From Ahaetulla prasina (lineage: Eukaryota; Chordata; Lepidosauria; Squamata; Colubridae), in the NCBI RefSeq assembly GCF_028640845.1, contig NC_080548.1, forward strand, positions 10,665,814 to 10,729,813: 64,000 nucleotides of DNA, read 5' to 3'. The translations under genes were made by a program, and so were the position numbers. Positions 1 through 10,446 of the stretch are shown here, piece after piece (within the stretch, counting starts at the first letter, position 1; each line of letters opens with the position of its first letter). The notes under the pieces are model-generated. The model was not told the DNA's origin, ran no database searches, and saw only the letters and a program-made list of their open reading frames with translations.

Positions 1-793
1 TGCGAAACCACGCCTATTCCAGTCTGAGGAAAAACTTCTCTCCATGGAACCAGTTCCTGGTGCCCAAAAGGTTGGGGGGACCACTGCTTTAGAGGTCTCC
101 CTCATAGGCTGGAGATAAGAAGAAGACAAGATTATGGACCCCGGCTAAGTATTTCCAAGGCGTATTTGCACATAGTGAGCTATAAGTGGAGAATGATCCC
201 TGGGAATTGTGCCTCTTCTCAAACCCTCCCCCCCCCCCGATTGGAGTTACATTACTTTGAAAGACGGCCAAATAATTTAGCCACCAAGGTAAAATAATCA
301 CATGAAATAAAGGCCGGCTGCTGATTTGTTGTCTGAACAATAAAAGCATTGTTTACTACCCTGTGTTTAAATTAGGATTGCTCCCTAGTAAATATGCTTC
401 CGATTATAACCTTCTTGAGCATTGTTTGGGTCTGCTTTTAATGAACACTGATTTTTCTCTTTCAAGTCTTATGAATTGCAGTCATTTGTTGTTATTGTTG
501 TTTTAAAAAAAGAGGTAAGTGACTCAACGCATATTTTTAAAAAATCATTTAGCATGTAAAAGAGCTGAAATCATTGTGCACGGCTTTGATCTACTCAACT
601 CTGCTTTGGCAAAAGGGTTGTTTTTGCTTTGGAAAGCCAAGACAGAGACAAATGTTTCAGGGAATGTCGGAAGAAAACTGGAGCAGGACAAATGTGGAGT
701 TGATCAATGTGGTTTCAAAAGACCAGGAAAGGGTGCGCCCCTTAATAAACCGGTAAGCATTTCCCCAGAATGGGGAGCTTGGCATGCTGGCAT
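1..793. other. No recognised gene or repeat
   Basis: Low-complexity-poor sequence with a short C run near 229-238. The few open frames are short, overlap on both strands and show no domain I recognise. Nothing else supportable is seen. Confidence 0.5.
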
Positions 794-1282
794 TAAAGGT
801 AAAGGTTCCCCTCGCACATACGTGCTAGGGGGCGGTGTTCATCTCCGTTTCAAAGCCGAAGAGCCAGCGCTGTCCAAAGACGTCTCCGTGGTCATGTGGC
901 CGGCATGACTCAACGCCAAAGGCGCACGGAATGCTGTTACCTTCCCACCAAAGATGGTCCCTATTTTTTCTACTTGCATTTTTACGTGCTTTCGAAACTG
1001 CTAGGTTGGCAGAAGCTGGGACAAGTAACGGGAGCTCACCCCGTTACACAGCAGCACTAGGGATTCGAACTGCTGAGCTGCTGACCTTTCGATCAACAAT
1101 AGAATAGAATAGAATTTTTATTGGCCAAGTGTGATTGGACACACAAGGAATTTGTCTTGGTGCATATGCTCTCAGTGTACATAAAAGAAAAGATACGTTC
1201 ATCAAGGTACAACATTTACAACACAATTGTAAATTGTAACAAACAATTGTGACAAACGTCTTAGCCCCTGAGCCACCGTGTC

Positions 1283-1283
<1 letters not shown>
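794..1283 (-). mobile_element. Sauria SINE, split by a LINE tail
   Basis: The left part (794-1093) reads, in reverse complement, as a Sauria SINE: a Bov-B-like 3' end (AAAGGTAAAGG at the left edge), the central CGAAGAGCC and CCGGCATGACT blocks, then the tRNA-related head (GGGATTCGAACTGCTGA near 1058). The head resumes at 1255-1283 (cttagcccctgagccaccg) after an inserted LINE tail. Sauria SINEs are tRNA-derived, transcribed by RNA polymerase III and mobilised by Bov-B LINE machinery. Copies at 12260, 33881 and 35578 have the uninterrupted order, which defines the insertion. Confidence 0.85.
1094..1254 (-). mobile_element. LINE 3' tail with (AGAAT) microsatellite seed
   Basis: Begins with three TAGAA units, then the motif TTATTGGCCAAGTGTGATT and about 130 bp ending in the 'acaacatttacaacacaatt' region. 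The same tail recurs at about 4487, 7915-8450, 13068, 35799 and 61636. It matches the 3' end of the snake CR1-L3 type LINE, severely 5' truncated, inserted into the SINE on both sides. Confidence 0.75.

Positions 1284-1366
<83 letters not shown>
1283..1366. repeat. (ATT)n microsatellite
   Basis: About 28 uninterrupted ATT units directly at the end of the Sauria SINE head. Runs of leucine or asparagine codons read through it are artefacts. Confidence 0.98.
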
Positions 1367-1440
1367 TGGCATTAAGGTGTGTCAAAAAGTTCATACTAGC
1401 AAGCTACCTGTTAGCCGAAAGAAATCAGATCAAAGATAGT

Positions 1441-1585
1441 TGTCCCCTTTGATTGTATTCAATTTGTATAGTTATTTTATACTTATATATATATGCTTAT
1501 ATATCGTATAGTTATTTCATGCTTATGCTTATATATACTGTTGTGACAAATAAATAAAATAAATAAATAAAATAAAATAAAATAG
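1441..1585 (+). mobile_element. 3' tail of LINE family with (AAATA)n end
   Basis: AT-rich TATATATATGCTTATA-type stretch followed by tgttgtgacaaataaataaa. The same 3' end closes the longer copies at 9982-10760 and 28574-29121, so this is a tail-only copy of that LINE family. Confidence 0.6.
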
Positions 1586-2237
1586 TTTGGCTGGATGGGA
1601 CTTTATCAAAGGCCATTTCTAAGCACTTTTGCTTCCAAAGATTAAATTTTGCAAGCGTTTGAAAAACACCACTGCCGCGCCTCTTCCTTTTTTAACCTTC
1701 CTCCCTCTTTCAGGATTTCTTGCTTTTGAAGACTTGACAAGCCCTTCTGCTCTTCTGTGGACACCCCTCACCCACCCATAATTTCAAGATCCATTGAAAT
1801 ACCAGAGGGTAGCATTAATCAGAGGGCAAGGCTGCCAGGTACATATTTTGGCCAGACCAACAATGCATGCCAAACCACAGGTATTTTCTCGGATGGTTCC
1901 TGTTATGAAAGCTCTTTTTCCCCCCAACAAAGATTCTTTGTTGCTGTAGCCCCCAACCCCTTTTATTCTCTCCGCTTTTTCCTACCCACTTTCTTCCCTT
2001 CCCTAAGGGGGTTCTTCTTTTGTGATACGAGGAAATGCTTCTGCACTTCCAGCCTCAGCCAAGACAGGGACCCTTTGATTCTAACAACTAAGACAGCCAA
2101 CAACCAACAAAGCCTGGAGCAATCAACAATCAACCAACAACCCACAAAACTGGAGCGATTTTTTCAAGGATTTAATGGGTCATGTTATAACTTGTAACAA
2201 GAGCACAGACATGAGCTGAATTATATTGGTGTTATTC
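1586..2237. other. No recognised gene or repeat
   Basis: The 146-codon frame at 1757-2197 (plus) has low-complexity content (Ser/Phe-rich, then Gln/Asn-rich) and no recognisable domain or splice context, so I do not call it a gene. Confidence 0.45.
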
Positions 2238-2335
2238 ATCACAGCAACCTTGGCAACTTGAAGATGGGTGGACTTCAACTCCCAGAGTTCTCCATCCAGC
2301 ATCTTCAATTTACCAAGGTTGAGAAACATTGCATT
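2238..2335. repeat. Degraded foldback MITE (CAACCTTGG family)
   Basis: Arms CAACCTTGGCAACTTGAAGA and, inverted, taccaaggttgagaaaca, around the shared core gacttcaactcccagag. Same family as 9110-9379 and 37008-37660. Confidence 0.6.
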
Positions 2336-2452
2336 GAAAGGTGGACTGAATTGGGTCTGTTCTAGATATTATACTGCCAGCCACCTGCCAGCCCGTAGAC
2401 TTGATTCTTTGCTGGATTTGAAGAAAAAGTGATCGCTTTCTTCAGTGCTCAC

Positions 2453-2497
2453 ATACCTGCAGTCACTGAACAAATGGTCGTAAGTTGAGGATTATTT
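2453..2497. repeat. Terminal fragment of the TA-flanked MITE
   Basis: The stretch gtcgtaagttgaggatta followed by tttgta matches the right terminus of the MITE family that is complete at 46798-47172. Confidence 0.5.
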
Positions 2498-2605
2498 GTA
2501 TGTGCCCATTTCATCAGATGCAGATTGTTTTTCTTCCAGAAATTCAAGGTGGTGGACTGATTTATCCTTTTAATCTCACAGTCTTCTTGGGATGTAGATC
2601 AGGAT

Positions 2606-2894
2606 CAGTGGTGGGTTTCAAATTTTTTTACTACCAGTTCTGTGGGTGTGGCTTGGTGGGCGTGGGTTGGTGGGTGTGGTAGGGAAATGATACTGCAAAA
2701 GCTCCATTCCCTCCCCACTCCAGGGGTAGGATACTGTAAAATCTCCATTTTCTCCCGATCAGCTGGGACCTGGGAGGCAGAGAATAGATGGAGGCGGGGC
2801 CAGTCAAAATTTTTACTACCGGTTCTCTGAACTACTCAAAATTTCCACTATCAGTTCTCCAGAACTGGTCAGAACCTGCTGAAACCCACCTCTG
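2606..2894. mobile_element. hAT-type MITE, 8-bp target duplication
   Basis: Starts CAGTGGTGGGTTTCAAA and ends gaaacccacctctg, which are imperfect terminal inverted repeats. Flanks are ATCAGGAT (2598-2605) and GTCAGGAT (2895-2902): 8 bp, 7 of 8 matching. CAG/CTG ends with 8-bp duplications are typical of hAT transposons. No transposase is encoded. Confidence 0.8.
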
Positions 2895-3069
2895 GTCAGG
2901 ATGGGAGATCATATGTTTGCAAGTTATGCAAAGCAATTCTGGGTGTTAGTCCACAGCTTTTAAATAGCCAAGCTTGAAAAAATACTGCTTTAGGGGTTCA
3001 AGGCAGCTTACTCAGAGGTTTACTCCACCCACCCCACCAATAACAGCAGAGAGAGCCCACCCTCGCTAA

Positions 3070-3215
3070 TAATATCAGTGAAGAGTCTCAGTCATCCAGG
3101 TAGAGTTTTCTGGAAGCTGAATCATAGCAGCTGGACTACTTTTCTTTTTTATTTGAAATGTTTTGCTGCTTATTTCAAACAGCTTCTTCAGTTGAGTCCA
3201 GTTGCCATGACTTAA
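3070..3215 (-). repeat. Old Penelope-like 3' end (tentative)
   Basis: agtctcagtcatccaggt followed about 90 bp later by cagcttcttcagttgagtcc gives the same order as the better copy at 17884-18053. Diverged. Confidence 0.4.
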
Positions 3216-3812
3216 TTTCCAGCTTACCCAATAATGATCACATGGAGACTTGAATATGGGTCTCTCTGATTCAAGTTTTACATATTAACTCTACCATTCT
3301 TCCTAACACAGATCAAGGTCCAAACAGAAAGATTCATAATCCTTGGCTAACAAGGTTTGGGTCTTTAAATTTGTTTGCAAACAGTTTTTTATTGCTGGTA
3401 AACAGCCGTTTCCAATTAGTAACTGGTCATAAACTGGCTCCCCACCTTCTCTCCCAGGCCAATTCATTTTTATGAGTTTCTTAAATGTGGGGAGAACATG
3501 GTGATTGGCAATTTACATAGCTGAGTGGCAGAAAGCAAGCTGAATTGCTCCATCTCATGACGAATGACTGCTCAGATTTACAAGGAACAAATTTCACCAG
3601 TCTACTGAACTGTCTACCATTGCAAACTTCTACCATTGCAATCAAGAGGATCCTGGCCCCATTTTGGTGACCCAACATGAGAAACCTCGTCCTTTCTTTA
3701 TATAGTGATGCTTACTGTTTGTCTATCTTACACTTTACAACCTGATACTGCAGGTCAATGTAGGCATTGATGGACAAATGGTTTGAGTTGAAATCCTCTC
3801 CCATCTTAGTAT
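3216..3812. other. No recognised gene or repeat
   Basis: No domain-bearing frame, SINE or simple repeat recognised. Confidence 0.4.
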
Positions 3813-3820
3813 GTCCAAAT

Positions 3821-4073
3821 CAGGGGTGAAATCCAGCAGGTTCTGACAGGTTCTGGAGAACCGGTAGTGGAAATTTTGAGTAGTTCGGAGAATCAGCAAA
3901 TACCACCTCTGGCTGGCCCCAGAGTCGGGTGAGAATGGAGATTTTGCAATATCCTTCCCCTAGGAGTGGGGTGGGAATGGAGATTTTGCAGTATCTTCCC
4001 CTGCCATGCCCACCAAGCCAAGCCAAGCCATGCCCAAAGAACCATTAGTAAAAAAAAATGAATTCCACCACTG
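3821..4073. mobile_element. hAT-type MITE
   Basis: CAGGGGTGAAATCCAGCAGG start and aattccaccactg end. Flanking octamers are GTCCAAAT (3813-3820) and TTCCAGAT (4074-4081), 6 of 8 matching, so an old copy. Internal GGTTCTGGAGAACCGG and tggcttggtggg-type motifs (reversed here) tie it to the family at 2606 and 9521. Confidence 0.75.
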
Positions 4074-4127
4074 TTCCAGATATGCTGGAACCACAGCAAT
4101 CCTATGTCTAGCGGGGCATTAGCTATA

Positions 4128-4465
4128 CAGCTAGTCCTCAACATATGACCACAATTGAGTACAACATTTCTGTTGCTAAGGGAGATATTTTTTAAGGGTG
4201 AGTTGCCCATTTTGTGATCTTTCTTGCCACAGCTGTTAAGTGAATCACTGCAGTTGTTAAGTTAGTACCACGGTTGGTAAGTGAATCTGACTTCCCCATT
4301 GACTTTGCTTGTCAGAAGGGCGCAAAAGGTGATCGCATGACCCTGGGACACTTCAAATGTCATAAATATGCGTCAGTTGGCAAGCATCTGAATGTTGATC
4401 ACGTGACCATGGGGATGCTACAATGGTTGTAAGCATGAAAGACAATTATAAAATACTTTTTTCAG
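4128..4465. mobile_element. Tc1/mariner-type MITE (TA-flanked)
   Basis: Begins TA|CAGCTAGTCCTCAACATA and carries family blocks (gttaagtgaatcactgcag, ggcaagcatctgaatgttg, gatcacgtgaccat). The right end is lost at the (GAACA) microsatellite. The complete relative at 46798-47172 has TA on both sides. Confidence 0.6.
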
Positions 4466-4535
4466 TGAACAGAACAGAACAGAACAGAATTCTTTATTGG
4501 CTAAGTGTGATTGGACACTTAGACACAGAAGAATT
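4466..4535 (-). mobile_element. LINE-tail fragment with (GAACA)n
   Basis: (GAACA) units followed by attctttattggctaagtg and tgattggacac. This is the beginning of the same LINE tail that resumes at 7915 ('acgctctcagtgtacat'), so the LINE at 4536-7912 probably interrupts it. Confidence 0.6.
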
Positions 4536-4883
4536 TATGGGGTTTTATGGGGTTTTGTACATAGGTTTTTTAATAAGGGTTTTTTAAAGGGGGAGAGGAA
4601 AGTGACGGGAGGGGGGGAGATCCCGTCGGGGAGGGTTGGTTCAGTCCCAGTCCCAGTTCACGGCGTTGTTTCATCTGGTCCGAGGGAGGGGGGTGAGGGG
4701 TTCGTTCCAGAATTGGAAGTTGGTTCCATCTGTACGGTAAGTGGGAGGGGCAGATATGGCGGAAGCAAGGAGCCGTATCGTTCGTTGGGAGCACGTGTTC
4801 GCTGTATAAAAGCGATCGTGTGCTCCGGCCCCCTAGTCTTTCCCCGTTCCCCGGAAGGTCAGGATCCTCAGAGCCCGGGCCTC

Positions 4884-5629
4884 CGGTTGATGTTGTGCAA
4901 TGCCCGGTCCGTGGTTAACAAGGCCCCCCTGATTTGCGATCTTATCCAGGGGGAATCCACGGACTTTATGGGCATTACGGAGACCTGGTTGGGTGCAGAA
5001 GGGGGGGTGCCCCTAGTTGAACTGTGCCCGCCAGGTTTCCGAGCATTCCATCAGCCAAGGGCCCAGGGTAGGGGTGGAGGGGTGGCGGTTGTAATGAGAG
5101 AGGGTCTAGAGCCGAGAGAGACCACTGTTCCTCAGATAGCCGGCTGTGAATCCCTTCTTGTGAAGTGGGGCCATAAGAATCAGATGGGTTTGTTGATCGC
5201 GTACCTGGCTCCTTGCTACGTGACTACAGCCCTGCCTGAGCTACTGGAGGTGCTTGCCGGGGTGGCTGTTGAGATCCCCAGACTTTTGGTCATGGGCGAT
5301 TTCAATCTGCCATCGGCTGGCTTGTCATCAACAGTGGTTCAGGAGTTCCAGGCTTCCATGACGGCCTTGGACCTGATTCAAGTAACTGATGGCCCTACTC
5401 ACACGGGGGGATCTGCGCTGGATCTGATTTATATCTCTGGACAGTGGTTTAATGATCTGGTAGTAAGAGATTTAGTGACAATACCGGTGTCATGGTCAGA
5501 TCATTTTCTCCTCCGCCTAGACTTTCAGACCGCTACTCACCACTGCAGGGAGGCGGAGCCAATGCGTTGGTTCCGTCCCAGGCGCCTGATGGACCCTGAG
5601 GGGTTCCAGACGGAGCTTGGGCGTTCCTG
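4884..5629 (+). pseudogene. LINE APE-type endonuclease domain
   Basis: The open frame 4497-5629 contains the endonuclease from about 4884. Conserved steps are LCNARSVVNK, GITETWLG, GGGVAVV, VMGDFNLP, LDLIYISG and SWSDHFLL, giving the Asn, Glu, Asp and His positions expected of apurinic-endonuclease-like LINE nucleases, which nick target DNA to prime reverse transcription. The first 120 or so residues of the frame are not recognisable and partly read through the upstream LINE tail, so the true start is unclear. The frame stops just after a VDPEGF-like segment; homologous sequence continues in another frame, indicating a frameshift near 5600-5630. Confidence 0.85.
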
Positions 5630-5975
5630 AGGATCTTACCCATGGCACGACTGAAGAACTAGTCGCGGCCTGGGAACAGGCCGCGGCTGGGGCTTTGGAC
5701 CGTGTCGTGCCTTTGCGGCCTCTGACCCGGCGCAGATCTCGATTAGCTCCTTGGTTCTCTGAGGAGCTGAGAGAGATGAAACGCCGGAGAAGACGCCTAG
5801 AGAGCACCTGGAGGTCCAGCCGCTCCGAAGCTGATCGGACACTAGTTAGGTCTTTTTCAAAGACCTACCTAGTGGCACTGAGGGTGGCGAGGCGTTCTTA
5901 CGCCTCCTCCCTCATTGCGTCGGCAGATAACCGTCCGGCTGCCCTGTTTGGTGACCCGTTCCCTTCTTCACCAGG
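5617..5975 (+). pseudogene. LINE EN-RT linker segment
   Basis: A basic stretch (RRRSRLAPWFSEELREMKRR, then RRRLEST) typical of the linker between endonuclease and RT in L2/CR1 LINEs. It is open to 6087, but after about 5970 the expected continuation (EEFSGYLYDKIAQL) lies in the frame starting near 6003, so a second frameshift falls around 5930-5990. Confidence 0.7.
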
Positions 5976-5977
5976 GG

Positions 5978-7694
5978 ACGGGATGACCTACAGGGGCGTG
6001 CCGAGGAGTTTAGTGGTTATCTATACGATAAAATCGCTCAGCTCCGGGATAGCTTGGACCAAGATTGCGATGATCCAGATGAGATGACTGAGGCTCGTCT
6101 TGTTGATGTGGTTTGGGATGAGTTTGATTCTGTGGCTCCCGAGGACATGGACAGGTTGCTGGGGAGGCTGCATGCCACTACATGTTTACTGGACCCGTGG
6201 CCCCCCTGGCTGGTGCTGGCCACAGAGGATGTGACGCGAGGCTGGGGCGGGGGTATTATAAATGGTGCTTTGAGGGAGGGGGTCTTTCCCGCTGCCTTGA
6301 AAGAGGCGGTGGTGAGACCCCTCCTCAAGAAGCCTTCCCTGGACCCAGCTATTTTGGGTAATTATCGTCCAGTCTCCAACCTTCGCTTTGTGGCGAAGGT
6401 TGTAGAGAGTGTGGTGGCACGGCAGTTCCCTCAGTACCTGGAGGAAGCTGTCTATCTAGACCCGTTCCAGTCCGGCTTCCGGCCCGGGTATAGCACGGAG
6501 ACAGCTTTGGTCGCGTTGGTGGATGACCTCTGGAGGGCCAGGGATAGGGGTTGTTCCTCTGCCCTGGTCCTGTTGGATCTCTCATCGGCTTTTGATACCA
6601 TCGACCATGGTATCCTGCTGCGCCGGTTGGAGGGGTTGGGAGTGGGAGGCACCGTTTATCGGTGGTTCTCCTCCTACCTCTCCGACCGGTCGCAGTCGGT
6701 GTTGACAGGGGGGCAGAGATCGGCCGCGAGGCGCCTCACTTGTGGGGTGCCGCAGGGGTCGATTCTCTCGCCTCTCCTGTTCAACATCTACATGAAGCCG
6801 TTGGGCGAGGTCATCAGTGGCTTTGGGGTGAGTTATCATCTGTACGCTGATGATACTCAGCTGTACTTTTCCACCCCAGGCCACCCCAGCGAAGCTGTCG
6901 AAGTGCTGTCCCGTTGTTTGGAGGCCGTACGGGTCTGGATGGGGAGAAACAGACTCAGACTCAATCCATCCAAGACGGAGTGGCTGTGGATGCCGGCATC
7001 CCGGTACAGTCAGCTGCAACCGCGGCTGACTGTTGGGGGCGAGTCACTGGCCCCAACGGAAAGAGTGCGCAACTTGGGCGTTCTCCTGGATGAACGGCTG
7101 TCGTTTGAAGATCACTTGACGGCCGTCTCCAGGAGAGCTTTTTACCAGGTTCGCCTGGTCCGCCAGTTGCGCCCCTTTCTTGACCGGGATGCCTTATGCA
7201 CGGTCACTCATGCTCTCGTCACTTCTCGACTGGATTATTGCAATGCTCTCTACATGGGGCTACCTTTGAAGTGTACCCGGAGACTGCAGTTAGTCCAGAA
7301 TGCAGCTGCGCGGGTGATTGAGGGAGCACCGCGTTGCTCCCGGGTAACACCTCTCCTGCGCAGTCTGCACTGGCTACCTGTGGTCTTCCGGGTGCGCTTC
7401 AAGGTTTTGGTTACCACCTTCAAAGCGCTCCATGGCTTAGGGCCCGGGTACTTACGGGACCGCCTGCTGTTTCCACATGCCTCCCACCGACCCGTACGCT
7501 CTCACAGAGAGGGTCTTCTCAGGGTGCCGTCCGCCAAGCAGTGTCGGCTGGCGGCCCCCAGGGGAAGGTCCTTCTCTGTGGGAGCACCTACTCTCTGGAA
7601 CGAACTTCCCCCCGGTTTACGCCAATTGCCTGACCTTCGGACCTTCCGCCGGGAACTGAAAACTTATTTATTTATACAAGCAGGACTGGCCTGA
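5978..7694 (+). CDS. LINE reverse transcriptase block
   Basis: A long uninterrupted frame to the stop at 7692-7694. Counting residues from the TTG at 6054, RT motifs follow in order: YRPVSNL (104-110), FQSGFRPGYST (138-148), LLDLSSAFDTIDH (173-185), GVPQGSILSP (231-240), and the catalytic YADD box (264-267) within YHLYADDTQLYF. After these come thumb and carboxyl sequence (RLDYCNALY, FKALHGLGP, NELPPGLRQ). It copies its own RNA at the nicked target. A frameshift separates it from the endonuclease, so this copy is probably not autonomous unless the shifts are sequencing errors. The reversed fragment at 26566-27393 is a close relative of its last 209 residues. Confidence 0.9.
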
Positions 7695-7912
7695 CTTTTT
7701 AAATTCTAAATTTAAATTTTAAACTTTTAATGGTAATTTTATTGGGTATTTTTATGGTCAATCGACGGTTTTAATCTGGCCTTTCATTGAATAAGCTTTT
7801 TAATGGTTATTTTAATATGTATATTTATTGTTTTAAATGAAGGCTGTACACCGCCCTGAGTCCTTCGGGAGAAGGGCGGTATAGAAGTTTGATAAATAAA
7901 TAAATAAATAAA
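7695..7912 (+). other. LINE 3' UTR, stem-loop and (AAATA)n tail
   Basis: AT-rich spacer, then the hairpin with arms CCGCCCTGAG and GAAGGGCGG, then AAATA repeats. The adjoining base 7913 onward belongs to the microsatellite-tail array. Confidence 0.85.
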
Positions 7913-7914
7913 AA

Positions 7915-8455
7915 ATACGCTCTCAGTGTACATAAAAGAAAAGATACATTCGTCAAGAATCATAAGGTACAACCCTGAATAGAATAGAATAGAATAGAAT
8001 AGAATAGAATAGAAATCTTTATTGGCCAAGTGTGATTGGACACACAAGGAATTTGTCTTTGGTGCGTATGCTCTCAGTGTACATAAAAGAAAAGATACAT
8101 TCGTCAAGAATCATAAGGTACAACCCTGAATAGAATAGAATAGAATAGAATAGAATAGAATAGAATAGAATAGAATAGAATAGAATAGAATAGAAATCTT
8201 TATTGGCCAAGTGTGATTGGACACACAAGGAATTTGTCTTTGGTGCGTATGCTCTCAGTGTACATAAAAGAAAAGATACATTCGTCAAGAATCATAAGGT
8301 ACAACGCTGAATAGAATAGAATAGAATAGAATAGAATAGAATTCTTTATTGGTCAAGTGTGATTGGACATACAAGGAATTTGTCTTGGTGCATAGGCTCT
8401 CAGTGTACATAAAAGAAAGATCTGTTTCATCAAGAATCATAAGGTACAACGCTTA
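7915..8455 (-). repeat. Tandem array of LINE-tail plus (AGAAT)n units
   Basis: Four successive units: a partial one (7915-7977) and three that each begin with an (AGAAT)n tract (7978-8014, 8128-8194, 8310-8341) followed by about 115 bp of LINE tail. The first two full tails differ by a single base (ccctga versus cgctga) while the third is more diverged. Unit length varies only through the microsatellite. This looks like recent tandem duplication of a seeded microsatellite plus its LINE tail, not independent insertions. Confidence 0.85.
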
Positions 8456-9101
8456 ATGATAGTCATAGGATACAAATAAGTGCCATTGTAACATCAAACA
8501 GTCACTACATGAACTGTTGAGGACTCTCTGTACAGGACAATAGAGCTAAGATTTCTGGTTTCAATATATCTAGTAAAATTCATGTTGCAAAGAATTGCAA
8601 ACTACTTTTATGTAGAATGATAGATTATGTAGAAACTTCACATTGGTTTTTAAGGAAATGACAGGTCCTAACAGGTAGAAAATGCATTAGTTTGGAAGAC
8701 TGTAGATTTAAGAGTAGGCTGCCGGAATCATTCTTATTGTGGCTTGCGTGCACTTTAAAAAAAAAGGATAAGAGGAGAAGGGCCAATAGGTTACATTTTT
8801 CATGTATTAAAAATAAGATCTGCTTTTGTACGAGTATGAGTATGGTATGAGTAACAGGAAGCAAACCTCAAAGTAAGGGTGGAAATGTGTGGATGTATTT
8901 TTTACTATTTTCTAAAAGCAGCTACAAGGAAATCCCAGTTTAGAAAAAGAACATGGCTTGGAACATGACATTGATCTGAGCATGAAATACAAATAATACT
9001 AAAAACACGCCTGCTAGAAAACTAGAATGCAGAATAACTGCTATAAATTAAAGACATGAACTTACAGCAAGAGAAATAGTTTTAAAATAGAGATCAGGGT
9101 A
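8456..9101. other. Possible LINE 5' extension, then nothing recognised
   Basis: The first roughly 100 bp (gatagtcataggatacaa) may continue the LINE of the last array unit, as the copy near 61880 also has a tagtcatac block. From about 8560 I recognise nothing. Confidence 0.4.
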
Positions 9102-9109
9102 GTCTGGAG

Positions 9110-9217
9110 CAGGGGTCTCCAACCTTGGCCACTTTAAGACTTGTGGACTTTGCTGGCTGAGAAACTCTGGGAGTTGAAGTCCACAAGTCCTAAAGTGGCC
9201 AAGGTTGGAGACCCCTG
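9110..9217. mobile_element. Foldback MITE, perfect 8-bp TSD
   Basis: CAGGGGTCTCCAACCTTGG at the left and its inverse at the right; the whole 108 bp folds on itself. Flanks are GTCTGGAG on both sides (9102-9109 and 9218-9225). Ends and duplication length fit a hAT-class non-autonomous element. Confidence 0.85.
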
Positions 9218-9244
9218 GTCTGGAGAGCAAACTATAATCCAGAT

Positions 9245-9379
9245 CAGAGGTCTCCAACCTTGGCAACTTTAAGCCTGGCGGACTTCAACTCCTAGAATTC
9301 CCCAGCCAGCTTTGCTGGCTGGGGGATTCTGGGAGTTGAAGTCCGCCAGGGTTAAAGTTGCCATGGTTGGAGACCTCTG
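9245..9379. mobile_element. Foldback MITE, perfect 8-bp TSD
   Basis: CAGAGGTCTCCAACCTTGG ends, with the inner gacttcaactcctagaatt block mirrored. The duplication ATCCAGAT occurs at 9237-9244 and 9380-9387. Near neighbour of the copy at 9110, but each has its own duplication, so they are independent insertions. Confidence 0.85.
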
Positions 9380-9520
9380 ATCCAGATGGTAATTTTCAGC
9401 ACATTCTGAAACTCAGTGAGAAAAAAAAAATGTCATTGGCTTGATCTGATTGCGAGATCATACATGCACAGTTGCTCTGCACCCTGAGTCATCTCTAATA
9501 CTATAGTGATGGTTGAGGCC

Positions 9521-9829
9521 CAGTGGTGGGTTTCAAATTTTTTTACTACCGGTTCTGTGGGCGTGGCTTGGTGGGTGTGGCGTGGCTTGGTGGGCATGGC
9601 TTGGTGGGTGTGGCAGGGGAAGGATACTGTAAAATCTCCATTCCCACCCCACTCCAGGGAAAAGTTACTGCAAAATCCACATTCCCTCCCAATCAGCTGG
9701 GACTCAGGAGGCAGAGAATTGATGCGGGCAGGGCCAGTCAGAGGTGGTATATACCGGTTCGCCAAACTACTCAAAATTTTTGCTACCGGTTCTCCAGAAC
9801 TGGTCAGAACCTGCTGAAACCCACCTCTG
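9521..9829. mobile_element. hAT-type MITE, perfect 8-bp TSD
   Basis: CAGTGGTGGGTTTCAAAT to gaaacccacctctg, with TTGAGGCC at 9513-9520 and 9830-9837. Contains the family's repeated tggcttggtgggcgtggc motif. One of the best-preserved copies. Confidence 0.88.
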
Positions 9830-9985
9830 TTGAGGCCATTGTCTGGAAACCTGAAATTCAAAAACCCAGAGATCCTTTGAGTATCTTCCTTTTGCTGCCA
9901 CTTATTTTCCAGGGGGCATTTTATCTGGTCTCCTAATCCCATTGTAACAGAGGACAACACCAGGTACCGTCTTTCTGGCAACTAA

Positions 9986-10399
9986 ATGGTAAACATCAAT
10001 ACAACAGAACATGTCCAGAAATATTTTACAAGAAGAATTCTTCATTCCTCTGAAAACAACAAAATACCTTATCCCACCAGACTTGAAATCCTAGGCTTAG
10101 AAAACTTGGAACTCCGTCGCCTTCGACAAGACCTAAGTTTAACTCATAGAATCATCTATTGTAATGTCCTTCCTGTTAATGACTACTTCAGCTTTAATTG
10201 CAATAATACAAGAGCAACCAATAGATTTAAACTTAATGTTAGCCGCTTTAATCTAGATTGCAGAAAATATGACTTCTGTAACAGAATCATCAGTGCTTGG
10301 AATACTTTACCTGACTCTGTGGTCTCTTCCCATAATCCCAAAAGCTTTAACCAAAAACTTTCTAATATTGACCTCACCCCATTCCTAAGAGGACCATAA
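9986..10399 (+). pseudogene. LINE ORF2 carboxyl fragment
   Basis: Reads FTRRILHS, TRLEILGLENLELRRLRQDL, TRATNRFKL, then IISAWNTLPDSVV, the thumb-to-carboxyl pattern of CR1/Rex1-related LINE ORF2 proteins ('WN LP VV'). Upstream RT motifs are missing, so this is a 5'-truncated dead copy. The stop after FLRGP is shared with the copy at 28574, supporting it as the true protein end. Clade assignment within CR1-like LINEs is tentative. Confidence 0.7.
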
Positions 10400-10446
10400 G
10401 GGGCGTGCATAAGAGCACAAACGTGCCTACCGTTCCTGTCCTATTG

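Larger units (their letters stand above)
4536..7912 (+). mobile_element. Near full-length L2/CR1-group LINE
   Basis: A non-LTR retrotransposon of about 3.4 kb carrying an APE-type endonuclease followed by a reverse transcriptase. It ends in a 3' stem-loop (CCGCCCTGAGTCCTTCGGGA, then gaagggcgg, 7850-7880) and an (AAATA)n tail. The stem-loop is the presumed recognition site for its own RT and is shared by SINEs at 41031 and 56480. The 5' boundary is uncertain by tens of bases because it abuts the LINE-tail fragment. Two frameshifts separate three coding blocks. L2 versus CR1 assignment is by recognition of motifs only. Confidence 0.85.

Noticed and set aside
1249..1452. Leucine- or asparagine-repeat proteins across (ATT)/(AAT) runs (also near 26479 and 57016)
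   Set aside because: Simple translation of trinucleotide microsatellites on either strand.
5517..5842. Minus-strand frames over the LINE endonuclease/RT
   Set aside because: Shadows of the plus-strand LINE coding sequence.
7915..8455. CRISPR-like array
   Set aside because: Repeats are long LINE tails separated by microsatellite, in a vertebrate genome; no unique spacers.
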